This document shows, in pieces, positions 1 to 5,417 of a stretch of DNA of 5,732 bases. Source of the DNA: Verrucomicrobiota bacterium (GTDB taxonomy: Bacteria > Verrucomicrobiota > Verrucomicrobiia > Limisphaerales > UBA9464); NCBI GenBank assembly GCA_947464705.1, contig CANHYD010000163.1, positions 1-5,732 on the forward strand, given 5' to 3'. Positions within the stretch are counted from its first letter, which is position 1; every line of letters starts with the position of its first letter. The notes below the pieces were generated by a model. The model had not been told where the DNA came from. It saw nothing but the letters and a program-made list of their open reading frames with translations, and searched no databases. The position numbers and the translations under genes are program-made.

Positions 1-43
1 CCTCGCCCACGCATCCCCATCCGCGCATGGACCGAGGCCGGAC

Positions 44-63
44 GCCGGGTCGGGAGACCCGGC
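44..63. repeat. Perfect 8-bp stem-loop (GCCGGGTC / GACCCGGC)
   Basis: The arms GCCGGGTC (44-51) and GACCCGGC (56-63) are exact reverse complements separated by the tetraloop GGGA. No T-run follows on either strand, so an intrinsic terminator is unlikely. A compact, GC-rich hairpin in a non-coding region looks like a REP-type dispersed palindrome. Only one copy is in the window, so that reading is an inference. Confidence 0.55.
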
Positions 64-146
64 CTACAAGGGACCTTTGTCGAGGCAACCCGAGCGGCAG
101 CGGAACCGGGCCGGAGCGAGCCTTGGAGGCGAACAAACCCATCCCC

Positions 147-162
147 TCGCGCGGTAGCGCGA
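147..162. repeat. Short stem-loop (TCGCGC / GCGCGA)
   Basis: The arms TCGCGC (147-152) and GCGCGA (157-162) are exact reverse complements around the tetraloop GGTA. It is only 6 bp, and such stems arise by chance in GC-rich DNA. It is listed because it sits between the stronger hairpin at 44-63 and the direct repeats at 184-301. Confidence 0.3.
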
Positions 163-183
163 AAGCTGATCCTTCCCAGAGCC

Positions 184-301
184 TCCTCAGCGAGCGCAGG
201 TACGGTTCCGCGGAGCGCCCCACGACACCGACTGTAACCAACGTCGGCGTTTCCGGTTCCTCAGCGAGCGTAGGCACGGTCCCGCGGAGCGCCCCCACGA
301 C
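184..301. repeat. Two imperfect direct repeat units of ~43 bp
   Basis: Unit 1 spans 184-226 and unit 2 spans 258-301. Both begin TCCTCAGCGAGCG and end CGCGGAGCGCCCC(C)ACGAC. Across the aligned units I count three substitutions, all C/T transitions, and one extra C in unit 2. Start-to-start spacing is 74 bp, with a 31-bp unrelated spacer. Each unit also has an internal short direct repeat, GAGCGC/GAGCGT near its start and GAGCGC near its end. The sharp loss of similarity outside the units suggests either a duplicated element or two insertions of a dispersed non-coding repeat. They lie about 120 bp upstream of the amidohydrolase start, so a regulatory role is possible but not shown. Confidence 0.7.
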
Positions 302-420
302 CCAGCCAACTCATGACCCAGAAGCCCTCGGTTTACGCCTCCAAAGAAAGCCCGAAGGTGAATACGAAAAGCGCCACTTCTGGAGTTCCCACCTGGAAAA
401 CCTTGGGGCAGCGTTGACCC

Positions 421-1359
421 ATGATGACCCGACGGGACTTCCTGCGCACCACGACCCGGGCCTCCGCCCTCGCCGCTGGTCTCCCACTGGGATGCGTTCA
501 GGCCACTCATTCCCCAGGGATCATCGACACCCACACCCACTTCTACGACCCCTCGCGACCTCAGGGCGTGCCCTGGCCCCCGAAGGACGACTCCATCCTC
601 TACCGCCGAGTGTTGCCCCGCGACTTCCGAGCCCTCGCCGAACCCCTCGGAATCACCGGCACGGTCGTGGTGGAAGCCAGCCCCTGGGAAGAAGACAACC
701 AATGGATCCTGGACTTGGCTGCCCAAGACCCCTTTCTCCTAGGGCTCGTCGGCCACCTCAAACCCGGTCGACCTGGGTTCCGAGACCAACTGATCCGCTT
801 CGCGGCCCACCGACGATTCCGGGGTATCCGAACCGGCGGATGGAATGGCGGCCTGCCCCTCGATGACCCCGACTGGAAGCGGGACATGGCCCTCCTGGCC
901 GACCGCGATCTCAGCGTCGATTTGCTCATCGGGGCCGACCAATTTCCCGACGCCATTCGCATCGCACAGGCTTTCCCCAGCCTGCGTATCATCGTGGACC
1001 ACTGTTGCAATGTGCCGGTGCGTCAACCATTGCCCGAAGCCTGGGTCTCCGCCGTGCGAGCCGCCCGCCGCACCCCAAACCTGATCATGAAGGTCTCCGG
1101 CCTCGTCGAGGGAACCGGCCGTTCCGACGGCACCGCCCCACGAGCCATGGAGGCCTACCGATTCATCCTCGACCCGATCGCCGACGCCTTTGAAGAAGAC
1201 CGCATGGTCTTTGGCAGCAATTGGCCGGTCAGCGAACGCTTCGCCCCCTTGGCGACCGTCTTCGGCATCGTCGACGATTATTTCAGCGCCCACGGATCCA
1301 CCGCACGGTCCAAGTTCTTCACCCGGAACGCCCGACGCATTTACCTCGGCTCTCTCTGA
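421..1359 (+). CDS. Tat-exported Amidohydro_2 family metal-dependent hydrolase
   Basis: A 312-residue TIM-barrel hydrolase of the Amidohydro_2 group, which includes L-fuconolactonases and other lactone or carboxylate hydrolases; the substrate is unknown. The N-terminus has a twin-arginine signal, TRRDFLR at residues 3-9, then an alanine-rich hydrophobic stretch to about residue 24, so folded export to the periplasm is expected. Cys25 follows LPLG, a poor lipobox because of the proline, so lipoprotein status is doubtful. The barrel begins with IIDTHTHFYDP, whose H38 and H40 are the metal-binding HxH pair. Further family-like positions are H112 (VGHLKP), H194 (IVDHCCNVPV), K224 (MKVSG) and the C-terminal FGSNWPVS near 264-271. 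The last has Asn267 where many relatives have the metal-ligand Asp. The start is at a tandem ATG ATG that places the Tat motif correctly; no clear Shine-Dalgarno is seen. The next gene starts 28 bp downstream, suggesting co-transcription. Confidence 0.87.
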   Translation: MMTRRDFLRTTTRASALAAGLPLGCVQATHSPGIIDTHTHFYDPSRPQGVPWPPKDDSILYRRVLPRDFRALAEPLGITGTVVVEASPWEEDNQWILDLAAQDPFLLGLVGHLKPGRPGFRDQLIRFAAHRRFRGIRTGGWNGGLPLDDPDWKRDMALLADRDLSVDLLIGADQFPDAIRIAQAFPSLRIIVDHCCNVPVRQPLPEAWVSAVRAARRTPNLIMKVSGLVEGTGRSDGTAPRAMEAYRFILDPIADAFEEDRMVFGSNWPVSERFAPLATVFGIVDDYFSAHGSTARSKFFTRNARRIYLGSL

Positions 1360-1387
1360 CCCCGCTCCCCCTCAGACTTCGCACCCC

Positions 1388-2674
1388 ATGAACCCTCTGA
1401 TTCTTTCGCTGGGATTGGCCACCACGCTGCTGACGGCCCAGGCCGCCTCCGTCCTGTTGAAGGACGGCTGGATCTTCACCGCATCGGGTCCGGTGCTGAC
1501 CAACGCCTCGGTACTCATCCGCGATGGGCGTATCCAGAAAGTCGGTAGCGGACTCACCGACAAGGCAGACACCGTCGTGGAGCTCGCCGGCCAGCGGGTC
1601 TTCCCCGGATTGATCGCCCCCACCACCGTCTTAGGTCTGCTGGAGATCGACGCACTCCGGGCCACCCGCGACACCACGGAAGTCGGGGAATATTCGGCCG
1701 ATGTCAGCGCGTGGATCGCCGTCAACCCCGATAGCGAACTCATCCCCGTGGCCCGCGCCAACGGCTACACCCACGCCCAGGTCGTCCCCTCCGGAGGCAC
1801 GGTCTCCGGCTACAGCGGCCTCATCCAACTCGACGGCTGGACCATCGAAGACCTGACCATCGAAAAGGCCGTCGCTCTGCACCTCCGCTGGCCGGGTTTT
1901 GGCCTCGACACGACCCCTCGACCGCCCGGCAAAGACTCAGGCCCGTCACTCGAAGACCAAGTCCGAGACCGGGACCGCAAGCTGCGTGAAATCGACGCCT
2001 TCTTCACCGAAGCCGCCGCCTATTCCGAGGCCAAGAAAGTCGCCAAGGAAGGTTTCAAGATCGTGCCGGCCTGGGAAGCCATGCTGCCCGTCGTGCGGAA
2101 AGAGCGCCCCCTCTGGATCCACGTCAACGAAGCCCGGGGCATTCGATCCGCAGCCGAATGGTCGGTGCGGCGCGGCTTCAAAGCGGTCATCGCCGGTGGT
2201 CGGGATGCCTGGCGGGAAGCCGCATATTTGGCCGAGCACCGCATCCCGGTGGCTTACGAACACGTGTTCACCCAACCGGTCCGCGACACCGATCCCTACG
2301 ACGTCCACTACTCGGCGCCCGCGGTCCTGGCCAAGGCGGGTGTGCTGCTGGCCTTCAGCGAGGGGACCGAACAGTTCGGCGCCAGCAACATCCGCAACAT
2401 CCCCTACTCGGCCGCCCAAGCTCGGGCCTTCGGCCTGCCCTATGAAGACGCGGTGCGAGGATTGACCCTGAACGCCGCCCAGATGCTGGGAGTCTCCGAC
2501 CGACTCGGGTCCATCGAACCCGGCAAGGAAGCCACCCTCTTCATCGCCGATGGAGACGTCCTCGACCTGAAGGCCCAGGTGAAGCGGATGTGGATCCGGG
2601 GCCGCGAGGTGGACCTGTCCTCACGCCACACCCGGCTCTACGAGAAATACCGGAAGCGGCCGTCCAAGCAGTGA
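1388..2674 (+). CDS. Exported imidazolonepropionase-like amidohydrolase lacking HxH
   Basis: A 428-residue amidohydrolase-superfamily protein, probably periplasmic. Residues 1-20 form a Sec signal peptide with an AQA|A-type cleavage site. The frame is open back to 1190, but ATG 1388 is chosen because it gives this signal peptide and avoids overlapping the previous gene. A beta-sandwich strand region (about 21-72) leads to VFPGLIAPTTVLGL at 71-84, where relatives have PGLIDxHxH; both histidines are absent (T79 and V81). NPDSELIPVARANG (113-126) then matches a subfamily I recognise from exported amidohydrolases of Acidobacteria, Gemmatimonadetes and Verrucomicrobia. H245 (WIHVNEAR) and H292 (YEHVF) could be the remaining metal ligands. 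The beta-8 region reads LAFSEGTEQFG instead of a clear Asp motif. The C-terminus (359-388) is typical: LTLNAAQMLGV, DRLGSIEPGKEATLFIADGD. It may bind metal unusually, act as a partner subunit, or be catalytically altered. Substrate unknown. Confidence 0.85.
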   Translation: MNPLILSLGLATTLLTAQAASVLLKDGWIFTASGPVLTNASVLIRDGRIQKVGSGLTDKADTVVELAGQRVFPGLIAPTTVLGLLEIDALRATRDTTEVGEYSADVSAWIAVNPDSELIPVARANGYTHAQVVPSGGTVSGYSGLIQLDGWTIEDLTIEKAVALHLRWPGFGLDTTPRPPGKDSGPSLEDQVRDRDRKLREIDAFFTEAAAYSEAKKVAKEGFKIVPAWEAMLPVVRKERPLWIHVNEARGIRSAAEWSVRRGFKAVIAGGRDAWREAAYLAEHRIPVAYEHVFTQPVRDTDPYDVHYSAPAVLAKAGVLLAFSEGTEQFGASNIRNIPYSAAQARAFGLPYEDAVRGLTLNAAQMLGVSDRLGSIEPGKEATLFIADGDVLDLKAQVKRMWIRGREVDLSSRHTRLYEKYRKRPSKQ

Positions 2675-2695
2675 TTCCACCCGCTGCCGAATCAC
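2671..2695. terminator. Inverted repeat spanning both convergent stop codons
   Basis: GTGATTC (2671-2677) and GAATCAC (2689-2695) are perfect 7-bp inverted repeats with an 11-nt loop. The TGA of the plus-strand amidohydrolase (2672-2674) and the TGA of the minus-strand channel (2692-2694) lie inside the arms. The position suits a bidirectional terminator between convergent genes. However, the stem is short, not GC-rich and lacks a T-tract on either strand, so intrinsic termination would be weak. Part of the symmetry comes for free because both genes end in the same stop codon. Confidence 0.35.
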
Positions 2696-4011
2696 GCGGA
2701 CTTCGCTCCGGCGGCCGCCACCTCCTGCTTCACAAAAACCGTCTGAGTGGGAAATGCGAACTCGAGCTTTTCGGCATCGAAACGCTCCTTCACGCGGAGG
2801 TTCAATGCGTGGAGAGCCGCCAAATACGTCGGCCAGTCGCGGGTCAGACACTGATGGTTCACCTCGATATTCAGCGCCGAGGCATCAAATCGATTGAAGG
2901 TCACATGACACTCTCCCGTGAGCGGATGGTCCTGGAAGATCGACCGGAGTAACTCCGTGGCGCGCTCGACGCGGTGAGCCGGAGTGTCGTAGGTCAGGCC
3001 GTAGTTCAGGACGGTGCGCACGAAAGGACGCGCGGTTACGTTGATCACCGTGTTGTTGCCCACCGACTTGTTGGGGACAGTGATCAAGAACCCATCGGCA
3101 CTGCGGACCTGCGTGGCCCTCAAGCCCATCGCCTCCACCACACCATCGACATCGGAACCCACCTTGATGCGGTCCCCGACCTTAAAGGGCTTGTCGACGA
3201 ACACCGCGACCGCACCGAAGAGGTTGGCCACCGAATCCTGCGCTGCCAGACCAAAGGCCAATCCCAGCACCGAGACCGAACCCAGGATGGCCGTGATGTC
3301 CACCCCCAGGTTGCCCAGCAGGGTCAACGAGGTGATCAAGATCAACACCGCCTTGATCAACTTGCCGATCAGCAGCACGAACTGATCGTTGAAGGCCACA
3401 TCACCGCCTTGTTTGGGCTGACGACGCCAGGCAGACATCGCCAAGTCGATGACCCGCAGCGCGATGAACGTCAGAGCGATCGCGCCCACGATGAGCGACA
3501 AGCGGGACAAGTTGATCTCCAGCCAAAGAGGCCATTCGTACAGCTCCAATCCGATGTGGATCAGGAACACCAACGAGATGGCCTTCACCGGACCGTCCGC
3601 CAGCTTCACCAGAATATCGTCCCACTCCGTGTCTGTCTTCGAGGCCCAATGCTTCAGGCGGTTCTGGATGAGCCAGTCGAGGGCGCGTGAGAACAGGACC
3701 GCCAGGACCAGGTACAGCAGCGAGGCCAGGTACTGCCATCGGGGGATACCCGTATTCAGGAACGGCTCCTCCATGCCCGGGATTTGGTTGATCCAGAATG
3801 ACAACTCGGTCTTGTGGCTTTGGATGAACTGCTGGTCGATCACCTGGTGCGTCAGGGCGCTGGCCTTGGAGGCCAGATCGAGACTCTTGGCGGTTGTGGT
3901 GTTGGTGGTCTCAGCCGCCAGGGTCCGGGACCAGAGGCTCCAGACCAAGGTGGCGGAACAAAGAAACATCCCGAACTGAAGGATCAGTCGTGGCAGCAGG
4001 CGTCGGATCAT
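2692..4011 (-). CDS. MscS-family mechanosensitive ion channel
   Basis: A 439-residue small-conductance mechanosensitive channel protein, which opens under membrane tension to release solutes during osmotic downshock. Residues 1-33 look like a signal peptide (IRRLLPR, hydrophobic core, then LAAE), followed by a polar, probably periplasmic segment to about 92. Membrane segments lie near 93-113, 142-158, 170-192 and 210-233, and the pore-lining helix runs about 240-272. The MscS core is clear: LGLAFGLAAQDSVANLFGAV (249-268), then FVDKPFKVGDRIKVG, then ITVPNKSVGNNTVINVT at about 310-326. The C-terminal FAFPTQTVFV (418-427) is the usual family ending. It is longer than E. coli MscS because of extra N-terminal helices. 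ATG 4011 is preferred over the upstream in-frame TTG at 4062 because it starts directly on the signal peptide. It lies downstream of truA on the same strand with about 100 bp between, so it may have its own promoter. Confidence 0.9.
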   Translation of the reverse strand: MIRRLLPRLILQFGMFLCSATLVWSLWSRTLAAETTNTTTAKSLDLASKASALTHQVIDQQFIQSHKTELSFWINQIPGMEEPFLNTGIPRWQYLASLLYLVLAVLFSRALDWLIQNRLKHWASKTDTEWDDILVKLADGPVKAISLVFLIHIGLELYEWPLWLEINLSRLSLIVGAIALTFIALRVIDLAMSAWRRQPKQGGDVAFNDQFVLLIGKLIKAVLILITSLTLLGNLGVDITAILGSVSVLGLAFGLAAQDSVANLFGAVAVFVDKPFKVGDRIKVGSDVDGVVEAMGLRATQVRSADGFLITVPNKSVGNNTVINVTARPFVRTVLNYGLTYDTPAHRVERATELLRSIFQDHPLTGECHVTFNRFDASALNIEVNHQCLTRDWPTYLAALHALNLRVKERFDAEKLEFAFPTQTVFVKQEVAAAGAKSA

Positions 4012-4020
4012 CGGCGCTGA

Positions 4021-4050
4021 CCAGTTAGTCGCGGAACGACCGACTGGCAA
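4021..4050 (-). promoter_or_regulatory. Hyphenated palindrome and weak promoter before channel gene
   Basis: Just upstream of the channel ATG, CCAGT (4021-4025) pairs with ACTGG (4043-4047), and inside it GTCG (4028-4031) pairs with CGAC (4037-4040) around the 5-nt loop CGGAA. Two positions on each side between the arms are a wobble or mismatch. Read on the minus strand, TTGCCA (4050-4045) resembles a -35 box and is followed 17 nt later by TAACTG, a poor -10. The palindrome would lie largely between the two boxes, as an operator might. Alternatively it is an RNA hairpin in the leader, beginning about 10 nt before the start codon. The promoter reading is weak; the symmetry itself is seen directly. 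Confidence 0.35.
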
Positions 4051-4067
4051 GGGGGATTCCAAAGGTC

Positions 4068-4101
4068 CGGAGTCCCGTCACCGATCAGAACTCCGACTCC
4101 G
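4068..4101 (-). repeat. Weak inverted repeat just after truA
   Basis: CGGAGTC (4068-4074) and GACTCCG (4095-4101) are 7-bp inverted arms with a 20-nt loop, 10 bp past the truA stop codon on the minus strand. It could attenuate read-through into the channel gene. No T-run follows and the loop is long, so a functional terminator is not supported. Confidence 0.2.
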
Positions 4102-4110
4102 AACACCCGG

Positions 4111-4968
4111 TCACTCCACATCGGCCGGATGCGGCCTGCGGGGCATCCCCGGCTTCCGATAATAGACCTTCCACAGCACCAGTCCGAGTGCGGGCGCTGT
4201 CATACCCACCAACCTGCGATCGCGAGTCTCCAGCAAGGGAATCAGTTCCTCAGGCCGAAAACGCCCATGCCCTACTTGCACCAGCGTCCCCACGATTCCC
4301 CGGCACATCTTGTACAAAAACCCGTCGGCCTCGATGACCACCGTGATGCGTGGGCCAGAGCGGATGACGTCGCACCGCGTCACGTTGCGCACCGTGTGAT
4401 GGCGCTCGTAACCCGGTGACGCACTGAATGCCAGGAAGTCGTGCCGCCCGATCAAGGTGGCTGCGGCTGCCCGCATGGCCACCAGGTCGATGGGCTTGGG
4501 CACATGCCACTGCTGGCGCAGGCCCAGGGGTTCGTGCGCCGAATCATTCCACACGGTGTACCGGTACTGTTTACCGATCGCATCGAACCGCGCGTGGAAA
4601 TCGGCCCGGGTTCGAGCCGCCGCCGTGACCCGGATGTCTTCGGGCAAATGAGCGTTGGCAGCCAAGATGAGCTTGTCCGGGGTCATCCGCCATTCGGCCC
4701 GGGGCACATCGAAATGCACGGACATCCCGCGGGCGTGGACTCCGGTGTCGGTCCGACTGGAACTAACGACCCGGGGACCGCTGCGGAACAATCGGCCCAG
4801 GGCAACCTCCAGGCATCCCTGAACCGTGATGCCCTCGACCTGCACCTGCCATCCGCTGTAGGCGGTGCCGTCGTAGGCAACGGTCAGGCGGATGCGTTGA
4901 AAACCCTCGGGAGCCGAGTCCGGACGCTCACGGGTACGTTTTCGGGAAACTTCTGGATCCGGGGACAT
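4111..4968 (-). CDS. truA: tRNA pseudouridine synthase A (TruA)
   Basis: TruA converts uridines 38-40 in the anticodon arm of many tRNAs to pseudouridine in the cytoplasm. The 285-residue product has all family landmarks: RIRLTVAYDGTAYSGWQ (25-41), SSRTDTGVHARG (70-81) with catalytic Asp74, FHARFDAIGKQYRYTVW (124-140), RHDFLAF (175-181), FLYKMCRGIVGTLVQVG (217-233) and MTAPALGLVLWKVYY (256-270). FLYKMCRGIVG differs slightly from the usual MVRNIVG. Two starts are possible. GTG 5004 overlaps the ruvX stop as GTGA and adds 12 residues. ATG 4968 has AGGAAG five bases upstream, one of the few Shine-Dalgarno motifs in the window, and is preferred. Both versions have a charged, non-conserved N-terminal tail before the domain, and both are slightly longer than typical TruA. 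It lies in a tight run with ruvX and nagB, so it is probably co-transcribed. Confidence 0.95.
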   Translation of the reverse strand: MSPDPEVSRKRTRERPDSAPEGFQRIRLTVAYDGTAYSGWQVQVEGITVQGCLEVALGRLFRSGPRVVSSSRTDTGVHARGMSVHFDVPRAEWRMTPDKLILAANAHLPEDIRVTAAARTRADFHARFDAIGKQYRYTVWNDSAHEPLGLRQQWHVPKPIDLVAMRAAAATLIGRHDFLAFSASPGYERHHTVRNVTRCDVIRSGPRITVVIEADGFLYKMCRGIVGTLVQVGHGRFRPEELIPLLETRDRRLVGMTAPALGLVLWKVYYRKPGMPRRPHPADVE

Positions 4969-4973
4969 CGTGG

Positions 4974-4979
4974 CTTCCT
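4974..4979 (-). promoter_or_regulatory. Shine-Dalgarno AGGAAG deciding the truA start
   Basis: On the minus strand, AGGAAG ends five bases before ATG 4968. Upstream of GTG 5004 there is no purine-rich motif. The other genes in the window have no clear Shine-Dalgarno either, so this motif is distinctive and favours ATG 4968, though translational coupling from ruvX could still use the GTG. Confidence 0.5.
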
Positions 4980-5000
4980 GGGAAGCGACACCGTCACCCC

Positions 5001-5414
5001 TCACAGGGTGAGACTGTCGAGGTATCCCTGCAGCAGGATGGCAGCCGCCGCCGCATCGATCTTGCCGCGCTGTTGGGCCGCCTTGGTGCCGCCGCTGCGC
5101 AGGGCCTTGGCCGCCGACACGGTGGTCAAGCGTTCGTCCCAGGTCCGGATCGGCACCACGATCACATCCTTGAGCGCCGCCACGAACTCCCGCGCTTTGG
5201 TGGCGGCTTCACCATAGGTGCCGTCCATGTTGCGAGGCATGCCCACCACGATGAGTTCTACCTGCTGGGAGCGGATGAGTTCCTTCACCCGCTCCACCAG
5301 TTCCAAGAACGGTTCGGCCGGAATGTACTCCAGCGGACGGGCCATCATCCGCAATTCATCACTGATGGCGACGCCCACACGGACGCTGCCGGGATCGAGG
5401 GCCAGAATACGCAT
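5001..5414 (-). CDS. ruvX: RuvX/YqgF family nuclease, 16S rRNA 5'-end processing
   Basis: A 137-residue RNase H-fold protein of the YqgF family, annotated as a putative pre-16S rRNA nuclease or Holliday junction resolvase RuvX; family members mature the 5' end of 16S rRNA in the cytoplasm. The N-terminus is RILALDPGSVRVGVAISD (2-19) with acidic residue D7. ELIVVGMPRNMDGTYG (53-68) is the usual VGLP.xxDGT segment, with Met in place of Leu. TWDERLTT (91-98) carries E94, and GKIDAAAAAILLQGYLD (117-133) carries D120, completing the expected acidic triad. Length is normal for the family. It starts with ATG only three bases after the nagB stop codon, without a visible Shine-Dalgarno, so translational coupling is likely. 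Its stop overlaps a possible GTG start of truA. Confidence 0.93.
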   Translation of the reverse strand: MRILALDPGSVRVGVAISDELRMMARPLEYIPAEPFLELVERVKELIRSQQVELIVVGMPRNMDGTYGEAATKAREFVAALKDVIVVPIRTWDERLTTVSAAKALRSGGTKAAQQRGKIDAAAAAILLQGYLDSLTL

Positions 5415-5417
5415 GGC

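Larger units (their letters stand above)
1..420. other. Intergenic leader with repeats, no credible gene
   Basis: This stretch precedes the amidohydrolase pair. Several frames are open through it, but the conceptual proteins are low-complexity, rich in Arg, Pro, Ser and Gly, and show no recognisable domain. One such frame simply runs on out of frame into the gene at 421, as is common in GC-rich DNA. What is visible is structural: two short stem-loops near 44-63 and 147-162, and two ~43-bp direct repeat units between 184 and 301. From about 302 to 420 I see no repeat and no convincing sigma-70 promoter. The promoter for the downstream pair should lie here, but I cannot place it. The far left edge could also hold the end of a neighbouring gene, which the sequence cannot decide. 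Confidence 0.6.

Noticed and set aside
1..28. Possible minus-strand gene starting at an ATG at 28 and leaving the window on the left
   Set aside because: Only nine codons are visible, with no ribosome binding site or recognisable sequence.
1..234. Plus-strand frame open from the left edge to about 234, possibly the end of an upstream gene
   Set aside because: It reads through the hairpins and the first repeat unit and gives an Arg/Ala/Ser-rich product with no recognisable motif. Openness in high-GC DNA is weak evidence.
184..301. CRISPR array
   Set aside because: There are only two units, they are imperfect and longer than usual repeats, and no cas gene is nearby.
27..866. Long plus-strand frame from the left end into the first amidohydrolase
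   Set aside because: Its product is low-complexity Arg/Pro-rich with no domain, and its second half overlaps out of frame a gene with clear Tat and metal motifs. It is a GC-rich shadow frame.
1190..1387. N-terminal extension of the second amidohydrolase
   Set aside because: It would overlap the first gene by 170 bp and bury the signal peptide starting at ATG 1388.
2974..3690. Plus-strand 238-codon frame antisense to the MscS-type gene
   Set aside because: Its composition (His, Gln, Asp, Arg-rich) is typical of the complement of a membrane-protein gene, and no domain is seen.
4012..4062. TTG start at 4062 adding 17 residues to the channel
   Set aside because: It is a rare start codon with no Shine-Dalgarno, and it would place polar residues before a good signal peptide that begins exactly at ATG 4011.
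4441..5217. Plus-strand 258-codon frame antisense to truA and ruvX
   Set aside because: It spans the opposite strand of two strongly recognised genes and has no domain of its own.
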